A DNA stretch of 64,000 nt, taken from Callipepla californica brunnescens. Its lineage: Eukaryota > Chordata > Aves > Galliformes > Odontophoridae. Shown piece after piece: positions 1-11,605 of this stretch. The position numbers and the translations under genes were made by a program. The DNA is taken from NCBI GenBank assembly GCA_023055505.1, contig JALIRH010000045.1, positions 248,001 through 312,000 on the forward strand, written 5' to 3'. Every line of letters begins with the position of its first letter. Position 1 is the stretch's first letter. The notes below the pieces were generated by a model, which worked only from the letters and a program-made list of their open reading frames with translations, was not told where the DNA came from and did no database searches.

Positions 1-134
1 TTGTGTTCATCGAGATCATCTTCTGTTTCCTCTTGAATATGTAGAAATAATGACAAAGATGCTCCTGATCTGATGTAATTGTGCTGTGCTAGAGTTTCTT
101 GGTACTGAGCCACATCATCTGTTTACTTCTGCAG

Positions 135-199
135 AGGTGCAAGAGAAGCCAGAATCCCCTTTCATTTGGGGCACGACCAAGCCTGGCATAAGCAGGTAG
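135..199 (+). pseudogene. GTSF1: GTSF1 exon 5 copy in A0
   Basis: Acceptor ttctgcag ends at 134, and the frame then encodes [20 protein letters not shown] and a TAG stop at 197-199. It differs from the intact gene by P to S at one site (tcc for ccc). Its exon 4 partner lies before the window. The unit has no exons 1-3, so it is an isolated exon duplicate. It could act only as an alternative terminal exon if transcription from an upstream GTSF1 promoter reads this far. Confidence 0.8.
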
Positions 200-3100
200 G
201 GAGTGCAAATGTCATAATTTCAGGTGTTTTGAATAGAAGAATATTGCAAGTTCCTTCTAGCCCAGCCTTGATCACTGGACATTTGCTGGCTTTGCTGTTG
301 TCCAGTCACTGGGAAGAGGGAAACATTACCAGCGAATGTTTTCGTGGTGCTGGTTCATTGTTACCTTCTCTCCTTTATGACTGGCCTTTACAAGAGAAGG
401 AAGCTGTGAGGGGCTGGACAGTGTTCAGTGATGCTGGATATCTGGCTGGTGTGTGAGAGATGTACCCATGTGTTGACTTGGGAAACGTGACCCAGTGCCC
501 CCCTTTGGAGGAGTGTTTTCAGTTTCTCCTCTGGAAGGAGTGGTTGGGTAGCAGTCCTTTGTGACCTCTTGTCACTTTCTGCTTGGCGTCCGTGCTGGCG
601 TAAGGGCCCTGTGTTAGCAGAAGTCCCCTCTTTGTAAAGTGTAATCACCTGAAAGATGTAGGGGCAGGAGAAGCTTGGTGGGCAGTTGTGCGCTCAAAGG
701 AGCTGCCTTGCCTGGCTTCACTGATCCAGCAGTAGATCGCTCTTGCGGTCTGTATCCGTGGTGCGATGGCAGCACCGGAGCTGCTAAAGAATGTTTTAAG
801 GTTTGCCTAAGCCAGTGTGCAGAAGCAGTTTTCCAGCTGGCAGCCCTGCAGTTCTGTGTGGGCTCAAGCATGCTGTAGTCCTCCTGTAAAAGGCGTCAGC
901 AGCGTTGTCTAGCTTCTCTCATTACAATCTCTGGAAGACTTTCTAGCATGTAGAGCACGTGTCGATATTCTAAATATCGCCGCTGCCAGGCAGCAAAGTA
1001 CCATCTCCTCGTGTCCCTGTTCTGCTCCGTACTATAGTATGTGCATGAATTTGAGCAAGTACATTAGTCCAGGGGAGTAACTAAAGCCTTTCAGTTCCAG
1101 TGTCACCTCTGGACCAAAGAATTACCTGCCTCCAGGTCTACATGCACCTAAGTCCTTGCCCGACTCGTGGAAGGACTGTAAGTATTCAGAGTGTGTGTGG
1201 TTTGGATGTTGTGTCTTCTGTAGACAGTGACAGCTAATGAAATTTCTGGCCGTAGCACTGCTAGTGGTAGCTACAGGGACAGGAGAGGTACTATACAATA
1301 CGCTTGTTGTGATTTTTCCTAAGGAAATCAGATGCTTGGATCGTCCTCTGTATTCTTTCTCCGAAGCATTCTCTGTACGTTTTCTTTTATTTCATATTGT
1401 TGACAGACTTCTTCAGAGTGGTGCCAATGTAAGTAGCCCTGCTCTCCAGCCGCTTCAGTCTCATCTCTGAACAAGTCCATCCACGCTATCCCCTGTTCAC
1501 ACACACCCTCCCCACTTAGACCAAATGATGTTCCTGCTATGTGTAGCTGTGCTCACTGTCAGGCCTGGTGAGCTCAGAGTAGAGGCAAAACTGGGACTGC
1601 TGAAACCGGCACTGCTAGGGAGAAAAGATATCTAAGTGCATTTGGAGGAGGGAGGGAGAGAGCTTCGTGTTGAAGTGACAGGTGCTGAAATGGCAGAAGT
1701 ACTCACAGGAGAAGAAAAGTGAGAAAGAACAACACAGAGGTGTTTTGCTGCTTTCAGAAGTGTAGGTGTCTTAAGTAACTTCTGTGGATGCTGTACTGGA
1801 TATTTGGGGCAGTACTAGGTGTTTTGCTGAGGAGATAGAGAAAATGTTTCTCTGTAGTAACCAGCGGTCATAAGATGTGTGGTTAGTGAAGTCATATTTG
1901 AGGGCCTCGTATCGCCTGCAGAGCATAAAATACGTTGTGAGAGATTCTTCCTCTGTGAAGGAGGCTGAGACTTCTTATTCCATCTCTGCGTGAAGGTTAG
2001 GAAAGGTTGTTTGTATCAGCCAAGCCTAGAAGTCTTCTGTGCATGCGTTTTCTACTTCTTGTCTTGTCAGCATCTGAGTGTGGATATCTCACTGAGGATA
2101 CATTTGGCTTTTATAGTATATTTTCATTTATAGGCACTTCTGTCTTCTTTCTAGGAAACATGGTGACCGTACCATTGCAGCTTCAAGCCATCACTCTGTC
2201 ATTGTGTGTTCGTGGTGTTTCAGTCCTCTGTGAATTCCCTACAACGTACAGTTATGCGGTCCTTAGGATGTGCACACACAAGATGAAATGTAGACAGTAG
2301 ATTGAAGTGGTTGTCTTGTTTCCTCTAGGGTTCTGCAGTTGTTACTTAGAGAAAAGTTTTCTCATGCGTAGAGCATGTTTGAAAGCTCTGATGGAAGTGT
2401 TCTTTCCCGAGGGTGGAAAAAGTTTAGTTAACAGTCAGTACATCTAGGATCGTGGAATTGTTTGGATTAAACAGTGTGGTTTTGAGAAATGAATGCAAAG
2501 TGCAAAATAAGATCTAAGTGAGCCCAAAAAAGTAAGACACAACAGGAGGTATTTGTGTAGAATCAAGTGAATGCTACCGATGTTTTGACAAGAGTGCTCC
2601 TCAAAATACTGGCTTTTCACCATTTGTGTTACTACCAGAGTAAAATGGTGTATGTTGATGAGCATAATGTGGATGGGATGAAGCTCCCTCTGATTTCCTC
2701 GTGTTTGCCACAGGGCATGGAACATTTTAAGAAGTGTGTTAAATGATGCCTGTTCCAGAGTGGCAGGGCCACGGGCTTTCGTGTGACTCTCACTGCAGTT
2801 TCAGCTTTGCAGTCCTTTGCTAAATCCTTAGTCTCTCTTCTGATGGACAGGCTGACCAGTGCTGGAGCCTTCACCCCTCTCCAGCCGCTGCTGGATGTGT
2901 TGTTTTCACGGGAGAAGATGCTACATGAAGAAATAACCCTTTTTTCTTGCTAGCAAGTATTTCTGACCACTTACCTTGATGAGGCAAAAACAAAAACAAA
3001 AAAACCCAGCAGGCCCCATTCTGGCTCTGGGAACACAAAAAATGACAGCTCTCATTTTGAACCCAGACAAAGTTTACCTGCTTCACCAAATCCAAAAATA

Positions 3101-3985
3101 CTGGCTACAGATCACGCAACCTCAAACATCTTAGAAGATCATTTCAAAGCAAGATGTGCATTAGTGCCAAAAATGTCAGGTGTTACAGTTTTGGAGGTTG
3201 GATTTGGGCACACTGAGATGACACCCGATGAGCTGTAGCTGTCAGGAAGCAGAGTACAGCATTCAGCTTCGACTAGGAAGCAGCAGGGCAAAGCTACTGA
3301 AACACACTTCAGATGAGAAGCATTTCAGCCTTAAGATTTGCAACGGTTAGATTTGTATGGACCTACAGAAACGTTAGCAGAAGTTCTAACCATGCTTTTA
3401 GAGTTTGAACCTCTCCCTGCGCGTCCTGCTTCCTCTAAGAAAAAGACGGGAATCCTTCACTTTCTGCCTCTTTTTGCACTCTTACGCTGCAAGAGTGCGC
3501 TGACAAATAAAGCAGAATTCTCTTCAGGGAGAGAGTTCCTTCAACACAAAATACGCTCTCTGAGGTCACTCCTCAGTCATGAGAGCGTTCTCTCATGCTC
3601 TCCCTTTGCATCCTCTTCTACCTAACAGAAAGAAGAGAAAAAAAAAAAAACGAGGATAAAGAAAAAAGAAAAACATTCCTACCTTGTAAAGCGACTGGAC
3701 AAAACTTTCACTTCTGCTTCCTACTTAATCAGATTCTTAAAGTTAACAGACAACAAGGTGAAAGTGGTAATGGCCATGGATATTTTTATCGGGTCATTCT
3801 AATCTACACTGTCCCCAAAGACATTTGATCCCTTGTGTGTTTTCCACATGGCATGTCTGAGTGTGATGTGTAAACTCTCAAGTTGTCAGGAGGGGCTGAT
3901 CCAAAGCACTCAGAGGAAAGTACATTTTGGAGGGCAGTCCGTCTTGCTCCCAGAAGTCGATATCCTCTGGCAGTAGTTTGGTAAC

Positions 3986-4126
3986 TCATGTCAGATACTG
4001 CACGACGAGGAACAGAATTACACAAGTCACAGTCATTCCCCCAAGCATGATGTATTTATCTTGAAAGGCTTGCTTCTCCATCAGTCGCGTTACTGTATTG
4101 GATAAGCCCAGAGTGTTGGCAGCATC
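3986..4126 (-). pseudogene. GOSR2: GOSR2 last-exon fragment in A0
   Basis: Minus-strand reading gives [19 protein letters not shown], then a hydrophobic tail anchor ending FLVVQYLT and a TGA stop (3986-3988). This is the C-terminal SNARE helix end and transmembrane anchor of membrin (GOSR2), a Golgi Qb-SNARE. The exon is broken at its 5' end: after the codons for the AAN segment it jumps at 4126/4127 into GTSF1 intron 3 sequence, losing the first residues (GTQKKILD in B units) and the splice acceptor. Substitutions relative to the B copies (T for M, M for I, Q for R) suggest relaxed constraint. Confidence 0.8.
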
Positions 4127-4377
4127 CTCTTCACTTAAGCATTCCTGATGGCAAGTCCCAGGGAATGCAGACATTTCCTGTTCTTTGAGAAAGCTGTTGA
4201 TGATTTCAGACCAGTGCTTGGCTCCTAGGTGAATTACTTTTTTTTAATAGATGAAGTTTCGTGTAAAGCAAAACGTAGTTACTTTTCAGTTTGATCTCAT
4301 GTACTTAATGCTTCTGACGCAGGACAGACTAAAGTCACTGGTATTTTTTCTTTCTTTCTTTCTTTCTCTTCCTGAAG

Positions 4378-4986
4378 CACGTCATTCCTCAGGCTCCCAG
4401 AGAGATGAGATGAATGTTGTGAGCACACGGCAGGCGCCTCCATGTGATGAAGACTGGGAAAAAGGTGGGTACTTCTTCCTTCCCTGCTCTGCTGCCTTCT
4501 CCCAGGTCCTGTCCTCCATCTCTGCTTGGGAAGCCATGATTCCAGAGATGCCGTTCACTTAGGTGTTGCATGGAGGACACTCTGCTTATGCTCTGTACTG
4601 TTAAATGTCCATCTCCTGGCTCAGCAGGCTTTTCTTGGCATGGAAGCGTGCCTGCTGGAATAGACGTGGAGGTCCATTGCCAAACATCAGCCTTTCCCAT
4701 AAAAGCTGTTCTACCTTCTCTGCTATCATAAGAGTGGAAACACGATAACTTTCACGTTCCTCAGTTAAATGACGGTGAAACAGGCACTTGTGTTCATCGA
4801 GATCATCTTCTGTTTCCTCTTGAATATGTAGAAATAATGACAAAGATGCTCCTGATCTGATGTAATTGTGCTGTGCTAGAGTTTCTTGGTACTGAGCCAC
4901 ATCATCTGTTTACTTCTGCAGAGGTGCAAGAGAAGCCAGAACCCCCTTTCATTTGGGGCACGACCAAGCCTGGCATAAGCAGGTAG
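4378..4986 (+). pseudogene. GTSF1: GTSF1 exons 4-5 copy in A1
   Basis: Exon 4 copy 4378-4464 has acceptor cttcctgaag and donor G|gtgggt; exon 5 copy 4922-4986 has acceptor ttctgcag and a TAG stop at 4984-4986. The junction phases match the intact gene. Exon 4 encodes a divergent tail reading [17 protein letters not shown], so the tryptophan equivalent to W98 is arginine (cgg). That residue belongs to the PIWI-binding motif in mammalian GTSF1, so a protein using this exon should bind PIWI poorly. No exons 1-3 accompany it. Confidence 0.8.
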
Positions 4987-7515
4987 GGAGTGCAAATGTC
5001 ATAATTTCAGGTGTTTTGAATAGAAGAATATTGCAAGTTCCTTCTAGCCCAGCCTTGATCACTGGACATTTGCTGGCTTTGCTGTTGTCCAGTCACTGGG
5101 AAGAGGGAAACATTACCAGCGAATGTTTTCGTGGTGCTGGTTCATTGTTACCTTCTCTCTTTTATGACTGGCCTTTACAAGAGAAGGAAGCTGTGAGGGG
5201 CTGGACAGTGTTCAGTGATGCTGGATATCTGGCTGGTGTGTGAGAGATGTACCCATGTGTTGACTTGGGAAACGTGACCCAGTGCCCCCCTTTGGAGGAG
5301 TGTTTTCAGTTTCTCCTCTGGAAGGAGTGGTTGGGTAGCAGTCCTTTGTGACCTCTTGTCACTTTCTGCTTGGCGTCCGTGCTGGCGTAAGGGCCCTGTG
5401 TTAGCAGAAGTCCCCTCTTTGTAAAGTGTAATCACCTGAAAGATGTAGGGGCAGGAGAAGCTTGGTGGGCAGTTGTGCGCTCAAAGGAGCTGCCTTGCCT
5501 GGCTTCACTGATCCAGCAGTAGATCGCTCTTGCGGTCTGTATCCGTGGTGCGATGGCAGCACCGGAGCTGCTAAAGAATGTTTTAAGGTTTGCCTAAGCC
5601 AGTGTGCAGAAGCAGTTTTCCAGCTGGCAGCCCTGCAGTTCTGTGTGGGCTCAAGCATGCTGTAGTCCTCCTGTAAAAGGTGTCAGCAGCGTTGTCTAGC
5701 TTCTCTCATTACAATCTCTGGAAGACTTTCTAGCATGTAGAGCACGTGTCGATATTCTAAATATCGCCGCTGCCAGGCAGCAAAGTACCATCTCCTCGTG
5801 TCCCTGTTCTGCTCCGTACTATAGTATGTGCATGAATTTGAGCAAGTACATTAGTCCAGGGGAGTAACTAAAGCCTTTCAGTTCCAGTGTCACCTCTGGA
5901 CCAAAGAATTACCTGCCTCCAGGTCTACGTGCACCTAAGTCCTTGCCCGACTCGTGGAAGGACTGTAAGTATTCAGAGTGTGTGTGGTTTGGATGTTGTG
6001 TCTTCTGTAGACAGTGACAGCTAATGAAATTTCTGGCCGTAGCACTGCTAGTGGTAGCTACAGGGACAGGAGAGGTACTATACAATACGCTTGTTGTGAT
6101 TTTTCCTAAGGAAATCAGATGCTTGGATCGTCCTCTGTATTCTTTCTCCGAAGCATTCTCTGTACGTTTTCTTTTATTTCATATTGTTGACAGACTTCTT
6201 CAGAGTGGTGCCAATGTAAGTAGCCCTGCTCTCCAGCCGCTTCAGTCTCATCTCTGAACAAGTCCATCCACGCTATCCCCTGTTCACACACACCCTCCCC
6301 ACTTAGACCAAATGATGTTCCTGCTATGTGTAGCTGTGCTCACTGTCAGGCCTGGTGAGCTCAGAGTAGAGGCAAAACTGGGACTGCTGAAACCGGCACT
6401 GCTAGGGAGAAAAGATATCTAAGTGCATTTGGAGGAGGGAGGGAGAGAGCTTCGTGTTGAAGTGACAGGTGCTGAAATGGCAGAAGTACTCACAGTAGAA
6501 GAAAAGTAAGAAAGAACAACACAGGTGTGTTTTGCTGCTTTCAGAGGTGTAGGTGTCTTAAGTGACTTCTGTGGATGCTGTACTGGATATTTGGGGCAGT
6601 ACTAGGTGTTTTGCTGAGGAGATAGAGAAAATGTTTCTCTGTAGTAACCAGCGGTCATAAGATGTGTGGTTAGTGAAGTCATATTTGAGGGCCTTCTATC
6701 GCCTGCAGAGCATAAAATACGTTGTGAGAGATTCTTCCTCTGTGAAGGAGGCTGAGACTTCTTATTGCATCTCTGCATGATGATTAGGAAAGGTCGTTTG
6801 TGTCAGCCAAGCCTAGAAGTCTTCTTCTGTGCATGCGTTTTCTACTTCTTGTCTTGTCAGCATCTGAGTGTGGATATCTCACTGAGGATACATTTGGCTT
6901 TTATAGTATATTTTCATTTATAGGCACTTCTGTCTTCTTTCTAGGAAACATGGTGACCGTACCATTGCAGCTTCAAGCCATCACTTTGTCACTGTGTGTT
7001 CGTGGTGTTTCAGTCCTCTGTGAATTCCCTACAACGTACAGTTATGCAGTCCTTAGGATGTGCACACACAAGATGAAATGTAGACGGTAGATTGAAGTGG
7101 TTGTCTAGTTTCCTTTAGGGTTCTGCAGTTGTTACTTAGAGAAAAGTTTTCTCATGCGTAGAGCATGTTTGAAAGCTCTGGTGGAACTGTTCTTTGCCGA
7201 GGGTGGGAAAAAGATTAGTTAACAGTCAGTACATCTAGGACCGTGGAATTGTTTGGATTAAACATTTGGGTTTTGAGAAATGGATGCAAAGTGCAAAATA
7301 AGATCTAAGTGAGCCCAAAAAAGTAAGACACAACAGGAGGTATTTGTGTAGAATCCAGTGAATGCTTCCGATGTTTTGACAAGAGTGCTCCTCAAAATAC
7401 TGGCTTTTCTCCATTTGTGTTACTACCAGAGTAAAATGTTGTATGTTGATCAGCATAATGTCTAGAATTAGGATTGGTTCTGTCAAGACTCTTGTTGTTG
7501 AGAATGACTGTTTAC

Positions 7516-7521
7516 AATAAA
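7516..7521 (+). terminator. Candidate polyadenylation signal in A1
   Basis: AATAAA about 2.5 kb after GTSF1 exon 5, followed by T-rich sequence (ttctttta near 7552). It lies in the 456-base segment found only in terminal A units, so internal A units lack it. Whether it is used is unknown. Confidence 0.35.
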
Positions 7522-8185
7522 AAGATTTTGAATTAAAATGGCCTTGGACTTCTTTTATTTTTCTAAAAGGCAACTGTAATCATTTGTTACACTCCTGTTG
7601 AGTAGGCAAATTTTTACTCAGGAAACCCTCTGTAATTTTACTGACAGATGCCCTTGTTCATCCCCATTAATCTGTGTTCTGTTTGGTAAAGGAGCTCATT
7701 TAATTGTTGTTTGTTGGAAGGCTGACAGTACTTAACTGCAATAACTCCCTTACCCTAAACCACAACAAGGAGAAAACCTTCCATTTTGCTGCTCCCTATA
7801 GTGATTTGGGAAGGCAAGATTAACCAGCTGTGTAAGGATGTAAAACAGAGTGATGATTATATTCCCTCTAGCATTAAAATTATTTAACATCCTATCATCA
7901 TTTGTGGTCGGATTGTTGGGATGAAGCTCCCTCTGATTCCTTTGTGTTTACCACAGGGCATGGAACATTTTAAGAAGTGTGTTAAATGATGCCTGTTCCA
8001 GAGTGGCAGGGCCACGGACTTTTGTGTGACTCTCACTGCAGTTTCAGCTTTGCAGTCCTTTGTTAAATCCTTGGTCTCTCTTGTGATGGACAGGCTGACC
8101 AGTGCTGGAGCCTTCACCCCTTTCCAGCCCCTGCTGGATGTGTTGTTTTCACGGGAGAAGGTGGTACATAAAGAAATATGTAAAT

Positions 8186-10140
8186 ATGGGAAGGCAGGGG
8201 AAGGAGCCATTGTAGTGGGGGTCTGCCACAGGCCACCCAACCACGATGACTGAGTGGATGAAGCCTTTATAAACAGATAGGAGTAGCACCACATTTGCAG
8301 GACATAGTCCTCGTGGAGGACTTCAGCCACCCCAATATCTGCTGGAAGGACAACACAGCAGAGCACCAGCAATCGAAGAGAGAGGTTCCTGGAATGTGTT
8401 GATGATAATTTCCTCTTCCAAGTGTTACAGGAGCCCATGAGAAAAGATGCTATGCTGGACCTTGTCGCCAGCAAGGAGGGGCTGGTGAGTAATGTGAAGC
8501 TCAAGTGCAGCCTTGGCTGTAGTGACCATGAAGTGGTGAAGTTCAAGATCCTTAGTGCGTCAAAGAGAGTGTGCAGCAAGAGAGAGATGTTTGCTGGCTT
8601 CAGAGTTTGGGTCTATGCCAACCTCATAAGTTCAACAAGACCAAGTGCAAGGTCCTGCACCTGCGTTGGGGCAATGTCATGCTCAGATACAGGCTGGTCA
8701 GAGAACAGCTTGAGAACTGCCCTGATGAGAAGGATTTGGAGCTGTCAGGTCATGAAGGACACAAAATGAGCAGGCAGTGCGTGCTCACAGCCCAGAAGGC
8801 CAGTCGTATCCTGGGTTGCATCAAGAGAAGTGTGAGGGAAGGTTGAGGGAGGTGATTCACAGAATCACAGAAGTGCAGGGGTTGGAAGGGTCCTCCAGAG
8901 ACCCATCGAGTCCAACCCCCCAGCAAAGCAGCTCTCTATCCCAGGTTGCACGGGTAGGCATCCAGGCGGGTCTTGAATATCTCCAGAGAAGGAGACTCCA
9001 CCACCCCTCTGTGCAGCTCCAGTGCTCGTCACTGCACTGTAAGAAGTTTCCATGCACATTTGTGCAGAACTTCCTATGCACTAGTTTCCCCTCGTCCTGC
9101 TGCCACACGCTGCTGGAGAACAGTCCAGCCTCGTCCCTTGGCTTCCTGCTCCTTAGATATTTATAGACATGGATCGGAGCCCCTCTGAATCCTCTTTTTT
9201 CAAGGCTGAACAGACTCTGGTCTCTCAGCCTTTCCTCATAAGGGAGGTGTTCCATGCGCTTTATCATCTTTGTAGCCCTCTGCTGTTCTCTTCTGAGGAG
9301 GTCCCTGTCTTTTTTGTACTAGGGAGCCCAGAACTGGACACAATACTCCAGGTAAAGCCTCACCAGGGTGGAGTAGAGGGGGAGGATCACCTCCCGTGAC
9401 CTGCTTGCCACGCTCCTAGTAATGCACCCCAGGATGCCATTGTCCTTCTTGGCCACCAGGGCACACTGCTGGCTCACGGCCAGCCTGTTATCCACAAGGA
9501 CCCCCAGGTCCCTCTCCACAGAGCTCCACTCCAGCGGGTCATGCCCCAGCCTGTACCGGTGCATGTGGTTAGTCCTCCCAAGGTGCAAGACTCTATGCTT
9601 GCTCTTGTTAAACCTCAATTCTGTCTTTCTGTGAAATCCCACCTGGAGTACTGTGTTCAGTTCTTAGGCCCCGAACACGAGAATGACGTGGAGCTGTTGG
9701 AGCGGGTCTAGAGGAGGCCTGTAAAGACGATCAGAGGGCTGAAGTACCTTCCCTATGAGGACAGGCTGAGAGAGCTGGGGCTCTGGAGGGACCTTTCAGC
9801 AGCCCTCTGTACCTGAAAGTGGGCCTACAGGAAAGCTGGGGAGGGACTTTTAAGAAGGGCACGTAACAACAGGATGTGGGGAAATGGTTTTAAACTGGAA
9901 GAGGGTGGATTTAAACTAGGTATGAGGAAGAAATTCTTTACTGTGAGAGTGGTGAGACACTAAAACAGGTTGCCCAGTGAGGTTGTGGATGCCTCCTCCC
10001 TGGAGGCATTCAGGGCTGGGCTGGATGGGGCTGTGAGGAACCTGGTATAGTGGGAGGTGTCCCTGCCTGTAGGGAGGCAGAGGGGTCGGTGCTAGGTAAT
10101 CTTAATGGCCCCTTGCAGCTCAAGCTATGCTATGATTCTA
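8186..10140 (+). mobile_element. CR1 LINE, old, interrupted
   Basis: Plus-strand CR1. Segments resemble the end of the CR1 endonuclease (VGVCHRPPN near 8216, DDNFLFQVLQEP near 8403-8434, LGCSDHEVVKFKIL near 8511-8552). The 3' part of the reverse transcriptase region follows at 8630-8850 (RILGCIKRSV). The element is split by an opposite-strand CR1 (8861-9638) and resumes at 9639 (cacctggagtactgtgttc) to the 3' end with gctatgattctatga. Many frameshifts and stops; dead copy. Confidence 0.85.
8861..9638 (-). mobile_element. CR1 LINE, younger, nested and inverted
   Basis: Minus-strand, 5'-truncated CR1 inserted within the plus-strand CR1. Its 3' end is at the low-coordinate side (gaatcacagaatcacaga, the reverse of the CR1 tail). 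Minus reading encodes the reverse transcriptase C-terminus ([39 protein letters not shown]), followed by the 3' untranslated part. It closely matches, in inverted orientation, the CR1 at 27320-28046. Confidence 0.9.
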
Positions 10141-10714
10141 TGACTCTTCCCCCAGCTTGAGTTTTGTGGTGCCACAAGTACTCTGAAACTCACTCTGTGA
10201 GCACTCTTACAGCTGCACCCTGCCTGCTGGGCCATTTCTGCCTTGTCTGAGCTACCAGCTCAGTAGCAACGTGACTGGTCTGACTAGAAATCTGTATGGA
10301 AATCTGGGATATAAGTGGTTGTTTGCATCTGCATTTGTAATGATGTGATGAGTTGAGTCTCGGGAGGGAAGAGAAGAGGTAGCATTTACCTTTAGGCACA
10401 AATTTTTCCCTGTTGTTGAGCTTGCACAATTTAGTACTTGCTTTCCATCAGCAGAACCACACTAGCCCAGGAAGAACGTCCTTTCTCCAGCCTTCCCCCT
10501 CTCTTCAGCTGCAGAGCACAGAGAAAGGGATTCACCACTTTCTTCTCCACTCCTCCAACCAAAGGCAAATTGCACTCATTCACACTGTTGAAGTAAGGAT
10601 GCTGGGGGAAGGGTCTCTGCCTTGGTCTGTGCTTCTTCTCAGGATCAAGGTCTTGATTAGAGTGATTTTGATTCTTAACGGCCTACTCTTCTGACACTCA
10701 GTACTTTGTACCAC

Positions 10715-10797
10715 CTGGGTCTCTGCTGGCACCAGAAGGCATCATACAAGTCCATGCAGTCCTTGTTCACAGCCTCTTCTGTGCCCTTCCGCTTTTC
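10715..10797 (-). other. Exon-like island, unrecognised
   Basis: Minus strand: acceptor aactacag, 83 bases open in one frame (starts EKRKGTEEAVNKDCMDLYDA and continues FWCQQRPR), then donor cccag|gtggta. Composition is protein-like (acidic/basic, M, Y, W), and the other two frames have stops. The family is not recognised. It lies downstream of the stop in the 11120-11265 island, so the two cannot be one frame. Confidence 0.25.
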
Positions 10798-11119
10798 CTG
10801 TAGTTAAGATGAACAGTGGGTACACATAATCCCATAGGGATACGCTTACAACTACAGTGTGCCTATACATGACCTGGAAAACAGTCCCCTGCCTCTCCCA
10901 CAGTTCAGACTGTAACTTCTTTCTTCAGTGTTGTCTTCAGCTAATGGGGGTGGGAAACACGAGCAATAGACATGCTGGAAGGTGAACAACTTCCCAGTCT
11001 TGTTTTGCCTTCTGAGTTCTGCATCCAGCCCCTTTTGTCAGTGCTGTGGTCATGAAGGCTGGCAGTGGAGGGCTGGTGGGGGAGAACGGGCTGCCCAGGG
11101 GATCTCTCACGTTCCAGGC

Positions 11120-11265
11120 TTACATTGATTTGCTGGATTTGGTGTTTCCTTTGCCTCCATAGAGAACCACCATCTGGTTCTGAGCTTCAGGTTCCAGCAG
11201 GTGAGCGTTACCGAAGGCAGCAGTCTCCCGTTTCTGGTGGATGAGGCTCTGACCCCAGATCTCAA
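11120..11265 (-). other. Exon-like island ending in a stop, unrecognised
   Basis: Minus strand: strong acceptor (ggttgtgcag) ending at 11266, then 2 bases of a split codon and 47 open codons (EIWGQSLIHQKRETAAFGNA ... ending NTKSSKSM) to TAA at 11120-11122. It looks like the last coding exon of a gene whose other exons I do not see here. Repeated at 51519-51664. I cannot name the family. Confidence 0.3.
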
Positions 11266-11511
11266 CTGCACAACCAAACATTCAAGAAGCTATTTCTCCC
11301 TTTCCTGGCTTTTAATCAAGATTCTGACTCATAAAAACAAAAGCATAGGCTCAGCCTGGAGGGTTTTTTTTTAAGTGCCAACTCAGTAATAGGCTGAAAA
11401 TCAAAGCAGTGACTGCCCGGGGTTTCCCACGCGTTTGCTACGGTCACAGAGTTAACATCTTTCTTCTGAAACATTAGCCAAACCATGCAGATGAGGTGTC
11501 TCTTCATGCAG

Positions 11512-11605
11512 GCCTGATGTGCGCATTCCGGAGCACATAGAAGATTACAGCAGCACGCTGACATCTTACCAATCTGGGAAGAGCCTTCCCGTGTGGAGCT
11601 CCCAG
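11512..11605 (+). other. Exon-like island, plus strand, unrecognised
   Basis: Acceptor cttcatgcag, then 31 codons in one frame (PDVRIPEHIEDYSSTLTSYQ ... VWSSQ) to a donor-like cag|gtacca at 11605/11606. Protein-like composition; family not recognised. It could be chance. Repeated at 51911-52004. Confidence 0.2.

Larger units (their letters stand above)
1..4126. repeat. A unit A0 (5' part missing)
   Basis: First tandem A unit, cut by the window start. It holds GTSF1 exon 5 (135-199), about 2.7 kb of GTSF1 3' flank (200-2934), a short spacer (2935-2984), then about 1.1 kb from the 3' region of GOSR2 (from the A-rich stretch near 2984 to 4126). Exon 5 recurs 4,787 bases downstream, which sets the local period. 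In 200-2934 I recognise no gene, RNA or mobile element; short frames there are not conserved in any family I know. Compared with A2 and A3 it keeps a 45-55 base A-rich stretch near 3605-3665 that those units lack. Confidence 0.9.
4127..8179. repeat. A unit A1 (terminal copy of first A sub-array)
   Basis: It starts at the GOSR2/GTSF1 intron 3 junction and carries GTSF1 exons 4 and 5 and the 3' flank. Near 7460 it differs from the internal A units by about 456 extra bases (7461-7917), then realigns with A0 (from 2673) until about 8175. It then continues into a CR1 rather than into the GOSR2 segment, so it is the terminal copy. I see no gene in 4987-8179 beyond the possible polyadenylation signal at 7516. 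Confidence 0.85.

Noticed and set aside
1237..1470. Open frame starting MKFLAVALLVVATG that looks like a signal peptide, repeated in each A unit
   Set aside because: Not preceded by a promoter or usable context, no family resemblance, and it lies in GTSF1 3' flank; repetition is due to the A unit, not coding constraint.
2154..2185. ttctttctag|gaaacatgg as acceptor of a further GTSF1 coding exon
   Set aside because: The reading after it does not resemble the GTSF1 C-terminus, and the exon 5 frame already stops at TAG; kept only as a remote possibility.
7884..8579. 231-codon minus-strand frame
   Set aside because: It runs antisense across the A-unit flank and the endonuclease part of a plus-strand CR1; no family match and explained by the repeat.
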